Below, one piece after another: positions 13,001 through 23,611 of a DNA stretch of 64,000 nt. Made by a program: the position numbers and the translations under genes. This DNA comes from Osmia lignaria lignaria. Lineage: Eukaryota > Arthropoda > Insecta > Hymenoptera > Megachilidae. How positions within the stretch are numbered: the first letter of the stretch is position 1; each line of letters begins with the position of its first letter. The stretch covers positions 248,001 to 312,000 of the forward strand of contig NW_027478167.1 in assembly GCF_051020975.1 (NCBI RefSeq), read 5' to 3'. The notes under the pieces were generated by a model. That model was not told the origin of the DNA. It worked only from the letters and a program-made list of their open reading frames with translations, and did not search any database.

Positions 13001-13313
13001 TCTCTCAAGGGAAGGGGCCTGACGGACATATTTCGAGATATTTCTTCTTCTTCTCGTTCTTCTTCTGCACAGCTGAGCTGGAAGTGGCATTTGCAGCTCG
13101 CAATAGTGCAGAGTTATCTCAAAGAAAGAGGCCACGGTGTTTCTGTACCTCTATTATGTTGGTGCAGCTTCGGAACTGTTAAATATCTTGATATATCTCG
13201 AGAACTACGCATCTGATCAAAAAATATCATAGAACATAAAAAGTAGGAAACTTAATTCTCCACAAAAAAGGTCTCTTAACATTTTGCCATAGCTCGCTTC
13301 GTTTCCGAGATAT
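10097..13313 (+). repeat. Higher-order block A, copy 2 (10 monomers)
   Basis: Same order of variant monomers as 3665-6558, with one additional monomer at 11063. The copies share several very rare variants, including the paired changes TCATAC and CCATATCTCG, so they descend from one duplication of about 20 monomers (6.4 kb) rather than from chance similarity of monomers. Confidence 0.88.
11063..11384 (+). repeat. Extra monomer in block A copy 2
   Basis: No counterpart lies between 4309 and 4631 in copy 1. The unit is marked by TTGTTGCGGTTTCGG, and its 3' linker is ATAAAGTGTAGGAAACATAATTCTATAC. The ATTCTATAC variant is the one that precedes the 4631 unit in copy 1 (near 4572), so the junction fits a clean one-monomer insertion in register. 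Confidence 0.8.
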
Positions 13314-15245
13314 TTGCAGATTTATCTCAAGGGAAGGGGCCTGACGGACATATTTCGAGATATTTCTTCTTCTTGTTGTTCTTCTTCTGCACAGCTAAGC
13401 TGGAAGTGGCATTTACAGCTCGCAATAGTGCAGAGTTATCTCAAAGAAAGGGGCCACGGTGTTTCTGTATCTCTATTATGTTGGTGCGGCTTCGGAACTT
13501 TTAAATATCTTGATATATCTCGAGAACTACGCATCTGATCAAAAAATATCATAGAACATAAAAAGTAGGAAACTTAATTGTCTACAAAAAAGGTCTCTTA
13601 ACATTTTGCCATAGCTCGCTTCGTTTCCGAGATATTTGCAGATATATCTCAAGGGAAGGGGCCTGACGGACATATTTCGAGATATTTCTTCTTCTTGTTG
13701 TTCTTCTTCTGCACAGCTAAGCTGGAAGTGGCATTTACAGCTCGCAATAGTGCAGAGTTATCTCAAAGAAAGGGGCCACGGTGTTTCTGTATCTCTATTA
13801 TGTTGGTGCGGCTTCGGAGCTTTTAAATATCTTGATATATCTCGAGAACTACGCATCTGATCAAAAAATATCATACAACATAAAAAGTAGGAAACTTAAT
13901 TCTCTACAAAAAAGGTCTCTTAACATTTTGCCATAGCTCTCTTCGTTTCCGAGATATTTGCAGATTTATCTCAAGGGAAGGGGCCTGACGGACATATTTC
14001 GAGATATTTCTTCTTCTTGTTGTTCTTCTTCTGTACAGCTAAGCTGGAAGTGGCATTTGCAGCTCGCAATAGTGCAGAGTTATCTCAAAGAAAGGGGCCA
14101 CGGTGTTTCTGTATCTCTATTATGTTGGTGCGGCTTCGGAACTTTTAAATATCTCGATATATCTCGAGAACTACGCTTCTGATCAAAAAATATCATAGAA
14201 CATAAATTGTAGGAAACATAATTCTCTACAAAAAACGTCTCTTAACATTTTGCCATAGCTCGTTTCGTTTCCGAGATATTTGCAGATTAAGCTCAAAGGA
14301 ACGGGCCTAACGGACATATTTCGAGATATTTCTTCTTCTTGTTGTTCTTCCTCTGCACAGCTAAGCTAGAAGTGGCATTTGCAGCTCGCAATAGTGCAGA
14401 GTTATCTCAAAGAAAGGGGCCACGGAGTTTCTGTATCTCTATTATGTTGGTGCGGCTTCGGAACTTTTAAATATCTTGATATATCTCGAGAACTACGCAT
14501 CTGATCAAAAAATATCATAGAACATAAAAAGTAGGAAACTTAATTCTCCACAAAAAACGTCTCTTAACATTTTGCCATAGCTCGCTTCGTTTCCGAGATA
14601 TTTGCAGATTTATCTCAAGGGAAGGGGCCTGACGGACATATTTCGAGATATTTCTTCTTCTTGTTGTTCTTCTTCTGTACAGCTAAGCTGGAAGTGGCAT
14701 TTGCAGCTCGCACTAGTGCAGAGTTATCTCAAAGAAAGGGGCCACGGTGTTTCTGTATCTCTATTATGTTGGTGCGGCTTCGGAACTTTTAAATATCTTG
14801 ATATATCTCGAGAACTACGCATCTGATCAAAAAATATCATAGAACATAAAAAGTAGGAAACTTAATTCTCCACAAAAAAGGTCTCTTAACATTTTGCCAT
14901 AGCTCGCTTCGTTTCCGAGATATTTGCAGATTTATCTCAAGGGAAGGGGCCTGACGGACATATTTCGAGATATTTCTTCTTCTTGTTGTTCTTCTTCTGC
15001 ACAGCTAAGCTGGAAGTGGCATTTGCAGCTCGCAATAGTGCGGAGTAATCTCAAAGAAAGGGGCCACGGTGTTTCTGTATCTCTATTATGTTGGTGCGGC
15101 TTCGGAACTTTTAAATATCTTGATATATCTCGAGAACTACGCATCTGATCGAAAAATATCATAGAACATAAAAAGTAGGAAACTTAATTCTCCACAAAAA
15201 AGGTCTCTTAACATTTTGCCATAGCTCGCTTCGTTTCCGAGATAT
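13314..15245 (+). repeat. Transition segment, subfamily switch (6 monomers)
   Basis: From here on the pyrimidine tract reads TTCTTGTTGTTC and the body CTAAGCTGG, replacing the TTCTTCTTGTTC/CTGAGCTGG subfamily of the left block. All units are 322 bp. CTCCACAAAAAAGG linkers and a CTGTACAGC body variant are common. The unit at 14280 has GATTAAGCTCAAAGG and AAGCTAGAAG and recurs at 16534 and 18144. Units at 13636 and 13958 are related to 18788 and 19110 (shared CGGAGCTTTTAAA and ATAGCTCTCTTCG), 16 monomers away. Confidence 0.75.
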
Positions 15246-16855
15246 TTGCAGATTTATCTCAAGGGAAGGGGCCTGACGGACATATTTCGAGATATTTCTT
15301 CTTCTTGTTGTTCTTCTTCTGCACAGCTAGGCTGGAAGTGGCATTTGCGGCTCGCACTAGTGCAGAGTTATCTCAAAGAAAGGGGCCACGGTGTTTCTGT
15401 ATCTCTATTATGTTGGTGCGGCTTCGGAACTTTCAAATATCTCGATATATCTCGAAAACTACGCTTCTGATCAAAAAATATCATAGAACCTAAATTGTAG
15501 GAAACATAATTCTCTGCAAAAAAGGTCTCTTAACATTTTTCCATAGCTCGCTTCGTTTCCGACATATTTGCAGATATATCTCAAGGGAAGGGGCCTGACG
15601 GACATATTTCGAGATATTTCTTCTTCTTGTTGTTCTTCTTCTGCACAGCTAAGCTGGAAGTGGCATTTACAGCTCGCAATAGTGCAGAGTTATCTCAAAG
15701 AAAGGGGCCACGGTGTTTCTGTATCTCTATTATGTTGGTGGGGCTTCGGAACTTTTAAATATCTTGATATATCTCGAGAACTACGCATCTGATCAAAAAA
15801 TATCATAGAACATAAAAAGTAGGAAACTTAATTCTCTACAAAAAAGGTCTCTCAACATTTTGCCATAGCTCGCTTTGTTTCCGAGATATTTGCGGATTTA
15901 TCTCAAGGGAAGGGGCCTGACGGACATATGTCGAGATATTTCTTCTTCTTGTTGTTCTTCTTCTGCACAGCTAAGCTGGAAGTGGCATTTGCGGCTCGCA
16001 CTAGTGCAGAGTTATCTCAAAGAAAGGGGCCACGGTGTTTCTGTATCTCTATTATGTTGGTGCGGCTTCGGAACTTTTAAATATCTCGATATATCTCGAA
16101 AACTACGCTTCTGATCAAAAAATATCATAGAACATAAATTGTAGGAAACATAATTCTCTACAAAAAAGGTCTCTTAACATTTTGCCATAGCTCGCTTCGT
16201 TTCCGAGATATTTGCAGATTTATCTCAAGGGAAGGGGCCTAACGGACATATTTCGAGATATTTCTTCTTCTTGTTGTTCTTCTTCTGTACAGCTAAGCTG
16301 GAAGTGGCATTTGCAGCTCGCAATAGTGCAGAGTTATCTCAAAGAAAGGGGCCACGGTGTTTCTGTATCTCTATTATGTTGGTGCGGCTTCGGAACTTTT
16401 AAATATCTCGATATATCTCGAGAACTACGCTTCTGATCAAAAAATATCATAGAACATGAATTGTAGGAAACATAATTCTCTACAAAAAACGTCTCTTAAC
16501 ATTTTGCAATAGCTCGTTTCGTTTCCGAGATATTTGCAGATTAAGCTCAAAGGAACGGGCCTAACGGACATATTTCGAGATATTTCTTCTTCTTGTTGTT
16601 CTTCCTCTGCACAGCTAAGCTAGAAGTGGCATTTGCAGCTCGCAATAGTGCAGAGTTATCTCAAAGAAAGGGGCCACGGAGTTTCTGTATCTCTATTATG
16701 TTGGTGCGGCTTCGGAACTTTTAAATATCTTGATATATCTCGAGAACTACGCATCTGATCAAAAAATATCATAGAACATAAAAAGTAGGAAACTTAATTC
16801 TCCACAAAAAAGGTCTCTTAACATTTTGCCATAGCTCGCTTCGTTTCCGAGATAT
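15246..16855 (+). repeat. 5-monomer higher-order repeat, copy 1 (1610 bp)
   Basis: Units at 15246, 15568, 15890, 16212 and 16534 have individual markers: GCTAGGCTGG with TTTCAAATATC; ATTTTTCCATAG with CCGACATATTT and GTGGGGCTTC; CTCTCAAC with GCTTTG and TGCGGATTTATC; CCTAACGG with CTGTACAGC; ATGAATTGTAGG with TTGCAATAGC and GATTAAGCTC. The set recurs in the same order 1610 bp downstream. On reading I noticed no difference between the two full copies. Confidence 0.9.
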
Positions 16856-18465
16856 TTGCAGATTTATCTCAAGGGAAGGGGCCTGACGGACATATTTCGA
16901 GATATTTCTTCTTCTTGTTGTTCTTCTTCTGCACAGCTAGGCTGGAAGTGGCATTTGCGGCTCGCACTAGTGCAGAGTTATCTCAAAGAAAGGGGCCACG
17001 GTGTTTCTGTATCTCTATTATGTTGGTGCGGCTTCGGAACTTTCAAATATCTCGATATATCTCGAAAACTACGCTTCTGATCAAAAAATATCATAGAACC
17101 TAAATTGTAGGAAACATAATTCTCTGCAAAAAAGGTCTCTTAACATTTTTCCATAGCTCGCTTCGTTTCCGACATATTTGCAGATATATCTCAAGGGAAG
17201 GGGCCTGACGGACATATTTCGAGATATTTCTTCTTCTTGTTGTTCTTCTTCTGCACAGCTAAGCTGGAAGTGGCATTTACAGCTCGCAATAGTGCAGAGT
17301 TATCTCAAAGAAAGGGGCCACGGTGTTTCTGTATCTCTATTATGTTGGTGGGGCTTCGGAACTTTTAAATATCTTGATATATCTCGAGAACTACGCATCT
17401 GATCAAAAAATATCATAGAACATAAAAAGTAGGAAACTTAATTCTCTACAAAAAAGGTCTCTCAACATTTTGCCATAGCTCGCTTTGTTTCCGAGATATT
17501 TGCGGATTTATCTCAAGGGAAGGGGCCTGACGGACATATGTCGAGATATTTCTTCTTCTTGTTGTTCTTCTTCTGCACAGCTAAGCTGGAAGTGGCATTT
17601 GCGGCTCGCACTAGTGCAGAGTTATCTCAAAGAAAGGGGCCACGGTGTTTCTGTATCTCTATTATGTTGGTGCGGCTTCGGAACTTTTAAATATCTCGAT
17701 ATATCTCGAAAACTACGCTTCTGATCAAAAAATATCATAGAACATAAATTGTAGGAAACATAATTCTCTACAAAAAAGGTCTCTTAACATTTTGCCATAG
17801 CTCGCTTCGTTTCCGAGATATTTGCAGATTTATCTCAAGGGAAGGGGCCTAACGGACATATTTCGAGATATTTCTTCTTCTTGTTGTTCTTCTTCTGTAC
17901 AGCTAAGCTGGAAGTGGCATTTGCAGCTCGCAATAGTGCAGAGTTATCTCAAAGAAAGGGGCCACGGTGTTTCTGTATCTCTATTATGTTGGTGCGGCTT
18001 CGGAACTTTTAAATATCTCGATATATCTCGAGAACTACGCTTCTGATCAAAAAATATCATAGAACATGAATTGTAGGAAACATAATTCTCTACAAAAAAC
18101 GTCTCTTAACATTTTGCAATAGCTCGTTTCGTTTCCGAGATATTTGCAGATTAAGCTCAAAGGAACGGGCCTAACGGACATATTTCGAGATATTTCTTCT
18201 TCTTGTTGTTCTTCCTCTGCACAGCTAAGCTAGAAGTGGCATTTGCAGCTCGCAATAGTGCAGAGTTATCTCAAAGAAAGGGGCCACGGAGTTTCTGTAT
18301 CTCTATTATGTTGGTGCGGCTTCGGAACTTTTAAATATCTTGATATATCTCGAGAACTACGCATCTGATCAAAAAATATCATAGAACATAAAAAGTAGGA
18401 AACTTAATTCTCCACAAAAAAGGTCTCTTAACATTTTGCCATAGCTCGCTTCGTTTCCGAGATAT
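16856..18465 (+). repeat. 5-monomer higher-order repeat, copy 2 (1610 bp)
   Basis: Directly adjacent to copy 1, with all five marker monomers in order. The apparent identity means a very recent tandem duplication, ongoing homogenisation, or an assembly duplication. The sequence alone cannot separate these. Confidence 0.9.
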
Positions 18466-18787
18466 TTGCAGATTTATCTCAAGGGAAGGGGCCTGACGGA
18501 CATATTTCGAGATATTTCTTCTTCTTGTTGTTCTTCTTCTGCACAGCTAGGCTGGAAGTGGCATTTGCGGCTCGCACTAGTGCAGAGTTATCTCAAAGAA
18601 AGGGGCCACGGTGTTTCTGTATCTCTATTATGTTGGTGCGGCTTCGGAACTTTCAAATATCTCGATATATCTCGAAAACTACGCTTCTGATCAAAAAATA
18701 TCATAGAACCTAAATTGTAGGAAACATAATTCTCTGCAAAAAAGGTCTCTTAACATTTTGCCATAGCTCGCTTCGTTTCCGAGATAT
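18466..18787 (+). repeat. 5-monomer higher-order repeat, partial third copy
   Basis: Only the first unit is present (GCTAGGCTGG, TTTCAAATATC, ATAGAACCTAAATTG, CTCTGCAAAA). The match stops before ATTTTTCCATAG. Here the sequence reads ATTTTGCCATAG and CCGAGATATTT, so the right breakpoint lies between about 18735 and 18757. Confidence 0.85.
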
Positions 18788-20391
18788 TTGCAGATATATC
18801 TCAAGGGAAGGGGCCTGACGGACATATTTCGAGATATTTCTTCTTCTTGTTGTTCTTCTTCTGCACAGCTAAGCTGGAAGTGGCATTTACAGCTCGCAAT
18901 AGTGCAGAGTTATCTCAAAGAAAGGGGCCACGGTGTTTCTGTATCTCTATTATGTTGGTGCGGCTTCGGAGCTTTTAAATATCTTGATATATCTCGAGAA
19001 CTACGCATCTGATCAAAAAATATCATAGAACATAAAAAGTAGGAAACTTAATTCTCTACAAAAAAGGTCTCTTAACATTTTGCCATAGCTCTCTTCGTTT
19101 CCGAGATATTTGCAGATTTATCTCAAGGGAAGGGGCCTGACGGACATATTTCGAGATATTTCTTCTTCTTGTTGTTCTTCTTCTGTACAGCTAAGCTGGA
19201 AGTGGCATTTGCAGCTCGCAATAGTGCAGAGTTATCTCAAAGAAAGGGGCCACGGTGTTTCTGTATCTCTATTATGTTGGTGCGGCTTCGGAACTTTTAA
19301 ATATCTCGATATATCTCGAAAACTACGCTTTTGATCAAAAAATATCATAGAACATAAATTGTAGAAAACATAATTCTCTACAAAAAAGGTCTCTTAACAT
19401 TTTGCCACAGCTCGCTTCGTTTCCGAGATATTTGCAGATATATCTCAAGGGAAGGGGCCTGACGGACATATTTCGAGATATTTCTTCTTCTTGTTGTTCT
19501 TCTCCTGCACAGCTAAGCTGGAAGTGGCATTTGCAGCTCGCAATAGTGCAGAGTTATCTCAAAGAAAGGGGCCACGGTGTTTCTGTATCTCTATTATGTT
19601 GGTGCGGCTTCGGAACTTTTAAATATCTTGATATATCTCGAGAACCACGCATCTGATCAAAAAATATCATAGAACATAAAAAGTAGGAAACTTAATTCTC
19701 TACAAAAAAGGTCTCTTAACATTTTGCCATAGCTCGCTTCGTTTCAGAGATATGTGCAGATTTATCTCAAGGGAAGGGGCCTGACGGACATATTTCGAGA
19801 TATTTCTTCTTCTTGTTGTTCTTCTTCTGCACAGCTAAGCTGGAAGTGGCATTTGCGGCTCGCACTAGTGCAGAGTTATCTCAAAGAAAGGGGCCGCGGT
19901 GTTTCTGTATCTCTATTATGTTGGTGCGGCTTCGGAACTTTCAAATATCTTGATATATCTCGAGAACTACGCGTCTGATCAAAAAATATGATAGAACATA
20001 AAAAGTAGCAAACTTAATTCTCTACAAAAAAGGTCTCTTAACATTTTGCCATAGCCCGCTTCGTTTCCGAGATATTTGCAGATTTATCTCAAGGGAAGGG
20101 GCCTGACGGACATGTTTCGAGATATTTCTTCTTCTTGTTGTTCTTCTTTTGCACAGCTAAGTTGGAAGTGGCATTTGCGGCTCGCACTAGTGCATCTCAA
20201 AGAAAGGGGCCACGGTGTTTCTGTATCTCTATTATGTTGGTGCGGCATCGGAACTTTTAAATATCTTGATATATCTCGAGAACTACGCATCTGATCAAAA
20301 AATATCGTAGAACATAAAAAGTAGGAAACTTAATTCTCTACAAAAAAGGTCTCTTAACATTTTGCCATAGCTCGCTTAGTTTCCGAGATAT
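18788..20391 (+). repeat. Irregular segment ending in a 316-bp monomer (5 monomers)
   Basis: Units start at 18788, 19110, 19432, 19754 and 20076. The first two resemble 13636 and 13958. The last unit is 316 bp because GAGTTA is missing from the second sub-repeat (AGTGCATCTCAAAG near 20190). It is the last monomer in the window with a length other than 322 bp. Confidence 0.85.
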
Positions 20392-22001
20392 TTGCAGATA
20401 CATCTCAAGGGAAGGGGCCTGACGGACATATTTCAAGATATTTCTTCTTCTTGTTGTTCCTCTTCTGCACAGCTAAGCTGGAAGTGGCATTTGCAGCTCG
20501 CAATAGTGCAGAGTTATCTCAAAGAAAGGGGCCACGGTGTTTCTGTATCTCTATTATGTTGGTGCGGCTTCGGAACTTTTAAATATCTCGATATATCTCG
20601 AAAACTACGCTTCTGATCAAAATATATCATAGAACATAAATTGTAGAAAACATAATTCTCTACAAAAAAGGTCTCTTAACATTTTGCCATAGCTCGCTTC
20701 GTTTCCGAGATATTTGCAGATATATCTCAAGGGAAGGGGCCTGACGGACATATTTCGAGATATTTCTTCTTCTTGTTGTTCTTCTTCTGCACAGCTAAGC
20801 TGGAAGTGGCATTTGCAGCTCGCAATAGTGCAGAGTTGTCTCAAAGAAAGGGGCCACGGTGTTTCTGTATCTCTATTATGTTGGTGCGGCTTCGGAACTT
20901 TTAAATATCTCGATATATCTCGAGAACTACGCATCTGATCAAAAAATATCATAGAACATAAAAAGTAGGAAACTTAATTCTCTACAAAAAAGGTCTCTTA
21001 ACATTTTGCCATAGCTCGCTTCGTTTCCGAGATATTTGCAGATTTATCTCAAGGGAAGGGGCCTGACGGACATATTACGAGATATTTCTTCTTCTTGTTG
21101 TTCTTCTTCTGCACAGCTAAGCTGGAAGTGGCATTTGCGGCTCGCACTAGTGCAGAGTTATCTCAAAGAAAGGGGCCACGGTGTTTCTGTATCTCTATTA
21201 TGTTGGTGCGGCTTCGGAACTTTTAAATATCTCGATATATCTCGAAAACTACGCTTCTGATCAAAAAATATCATAGAACGTAAAAAGTAGGAAACTTAAT
21301 TCTCTACAAAAAAGGTCTCTTAACATTTTGCCATAGCTCGCTTCGTTTCCGAGATATTTGCAGATACATCTCAAGGGAAGGGGCCTGACGGACATATTTC
21401 AAGATATTTCTTCTTCTTGTTGTTCTACTTCTGCACAGCTAAGCTGGAAGTGGCATTTGCAGCTCGCAATAGTGCAGAGTTATCTCAAAGAAAGGGGCCA
21501 CGGTGTTTCTGTATCTCTATTATGTTGGTGCGGCTTCGGAACTTTTAAATATCTCGATATATCTCGAAAACTACGCTTCTGATCAAAAAATATCATAGAA
21601 CATAAAAAGTAGGAAACTTAATTCTCTACAAAAAAGGTCTCTTAACATTTTGCCATAGCTCGCTTGGTTTCCGAGATATTTGCAGATTTATCTCAAGGGA
21701 AGGGGCCTGACGGACATATTTCGAGATATTTCTTCTTCTTGTTGTTCTTCTTCTGCACAGCTAAGCTGGAAGTGGCATTTGCAGCTCGCAATAGTGCAGA
21801 GTTATCTCAAAGAAAGGGGCCACGGTGTTTCTGTATCTCTATTATGTTGGTGCGGCTTCGGAACTTTTAAATATCTCGATATATCTCGAAAACTACGCTT
21901 CTGATCAAAAAATATCATAGAACATAAATTGTAGAAAACGTAATTCTCTGCAAAAACGGTCTCTTAACATTTTGCCATAGCTCGCTTCGTTTCCGAGATA
22001 T
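20392..22001 (+). repeat. Segment with a 3-monomer echo (5 monomers)
   Basis: Units start at 20392, 20714, 21036, 21358 and 21680. The 20392 and 21358 units share GATACATCTC and TTTCAAGATATTTC, 966 bp apart. Linkers with GTAGAAAACATAATTC occur near 20645 and 21930 and link this stretch to 19364. Confidence 0.7.
21680..22001 (+). repeat. Representative 322-bp monomer with internal anatomy
   Basis: Monomer coordinates count from the TTGCAG. Positions 2-34 and 116-146 are a diverged internal duplication (TGCAGA..TTATCTCAA..AAGGGGCC..ACGG). Positions 51-76 are a pyrimidine-rich TTC/TTG tract. Positions 81-115 are the most variable body segment and separate the subfamilies. Positions 190-212 hold two overlapping ATATCTCGA motifs. 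TGATCA lies at 223-228. Positions 229-290 are an A-rich linker containing A6 runs, and 300-322 is the conserved GCTCGCTTCGTTTCCGAGATAT segment (written as GCTCGCTTCG then TTTCCGAGATAT). Composition of the common consensus is 62 C and 64 G in 322 nt. Every other monomer follows this plan. Confidence 0.9.
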
Positions 22002-22645
22002 TTGCAGATTTATCTCAAGGAAAGGGGCCTGACGGACATATTTCGAGATATTTCTTCTTCTTGTTGTTCTTCTTCTGCACAGCTAAGCTGGAAGTGGCAT
22101 TTACAGCTCGCAATAGGGCAGAGTTATCTCAAAGAAAGGGGCCACGGTGTTTCTGTATCTCTATTATGTTGGTGCGGCTTCGGAACTTTTAAATATCTCG
22201 ATATATCTCGAAAACTACGCTTCTGATCAAAAAATATCATAGAACATAAATTGTAGGAAACATAATTCTCTACAAAAAACGTCTCTTAACATTTTGCCAT
22301 AGCTCGCTTCGTTTCCGAGATATTTGCAGATTTATCTCAAGGAAAGGGGCCTGACGGACATATTTCGAGATATTTCTTCTTCTTGTTGTTCTTCTTCTGC
22401 ACAGCTAAGCTGGAAGTGGCATTTACAGCTCGCAATAGGGCAGAGTTATCTCAAAGAAAGGGGCCACGGTGTTTCTGTATCTCTATTATGTTGGTGCGGC
22501 TTCGGAACTTATAAATATCTCGATATATCTCGAAAACTACGCTTCTGATCAAAAAATATCATAGAACATAAATTGTAGGAAACATAATTCTCTACAAAAA
22601 ACGTCTCTTAACATTTTGCCATAGCTCGCTTCGTTTCCGAGATAT
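22002..22645 (+). repeat. Direct monomer duplication
   Basis: Two adjacent units share the rare combination CTCAAGGAAAGG and CGCAATAGGGCAG. The second differs by AACTTATAAATATC for AACTTTTAAATATC. This is a one-monomer tandem duplication. Confidence 0.8.
22318..22338 (+). other. Example of conserved dyad GAGATA-N10-TATCTC at the monomer boundary
   Basis: A perfect 6-bp inverted repeat with a 10-nt spacer spans the join between monomers (monomer positions 316-321 and 10-15). It recurs in most units. It is destroyed where the head is of the CAGCTCAAAGG type and is altered in GAGATATGTGCAG units only within the loop. Whether a protein binds it or it folds is unknown. Confidence 0.55.
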
Positions 22646-23611
22646 TTGCAGATTCAGCTCAAAGGAACGGGCCTGACGGACATATTTCGAGATATTTCTT
22701 CTTCTTGTTGTTCTTCTTCTGCACAGCTAAGCTGGAAGTGGCATTTACAGCTCGCAATAGTGCAGAGTTATCTCAAAGAAAGGGGCCACGGTGTTTCTGT
22801 ATCTCTATTATGTTGGTGCGGCTTCGGAACTTTTAAATATCTCGATATATCTCGAAAACTACGCTTCTGATCAAAAAATATCATAGAACATAAATTGTAG
22901 GAAACATAATTTTCTACAAAAAACGTCTCTTAACATTTTGCCATAGCTCGCTTCGTTTCCGAGATATTTGCAGATTCAGCTCAAAGGAACGGGCCTGACG
23001 GACATATTTCGAGATATTTCTTCTTCTTGTTGTTCTTCTTCTGCACAGCTAAGCTGGAAGTGGCATTTACAGCTCGCAATAGTGCAGAGTTATCTCAAAG
23101 AAAGGGGCCACGGTGTTTCTGTATCTCTATTATGTTGGTGCGGCTTCGGAGCTTTTAAATATCTTGATATATCTCGAGAACTGCGCATCTGATCAAAAAA
23201 TATCATAGAACATAAAAAGTAGGACACTTAATTCTCTACAAAAAACGTCTCTTAACATTTTGCCATAGCTCGCTTCGTTTCCGAGATATTTGCAGATTCA
23301 GCTCAAAGGAACGGGCCTGACGGACATATTTCGAGATATTTCTTCTTCTTGTTGTTCTTCTTCTGCACAGCTAAGCTGGAAGTGGCATTTACAGCTCGCA
23401 ATAGTGCAGAGTTATCTCAAAGAAAGGGGCCACGGTGTTTCTCTATCTCTATTATGTTGGTGCGGCTTCGGAACTTTTAAATATCTCGATATATCTCGAA
23501 AACTACGCTTCTGATCAAAAAATATCATAGAACATAAATTGTAGGAAACATAATTCCCTACAAAAAACGTCTCTTAACATTTTGCCATAGCTCGCTGCGT
23601 TTCCGAGATAT
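22646..23611 (+). repeat. Triplicated GATTCAGCTCAAAGGAACGG-type monomer
   Basis: Three successive units (22646, 22968, 23290) have CAGCTCAAAGGAACGGGCC in the first sub-repeat and the ACAGCTCGCAATAG body. The middle unit has the CGGAGCTTTTAAA tail with CTGCGCATCTG and GTAGGACACTTAATTC. That tail recurs near 25080-25160, so tails have been exchanged independently of heads. Confidence 0.78.

Noticed and set aside
15246..18787. Assembly artefact as explanation for identical blocks
   Set aside because: Not excluded, but not adopted. Blocks elsewhere differ by private substitutions and in-register gains and losses, which an assembler would not create. Only the 5-monomer copies remain open to this doubt.
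20617..20952. Minus-strand frame of 111 codons starting with ATG
   Set aside because: It crosses a monomer boundary, depends on local variants (AAAATATATC, GTAGAAAAC) and has no counterpart in other monomers. It is the complement of the satellite.
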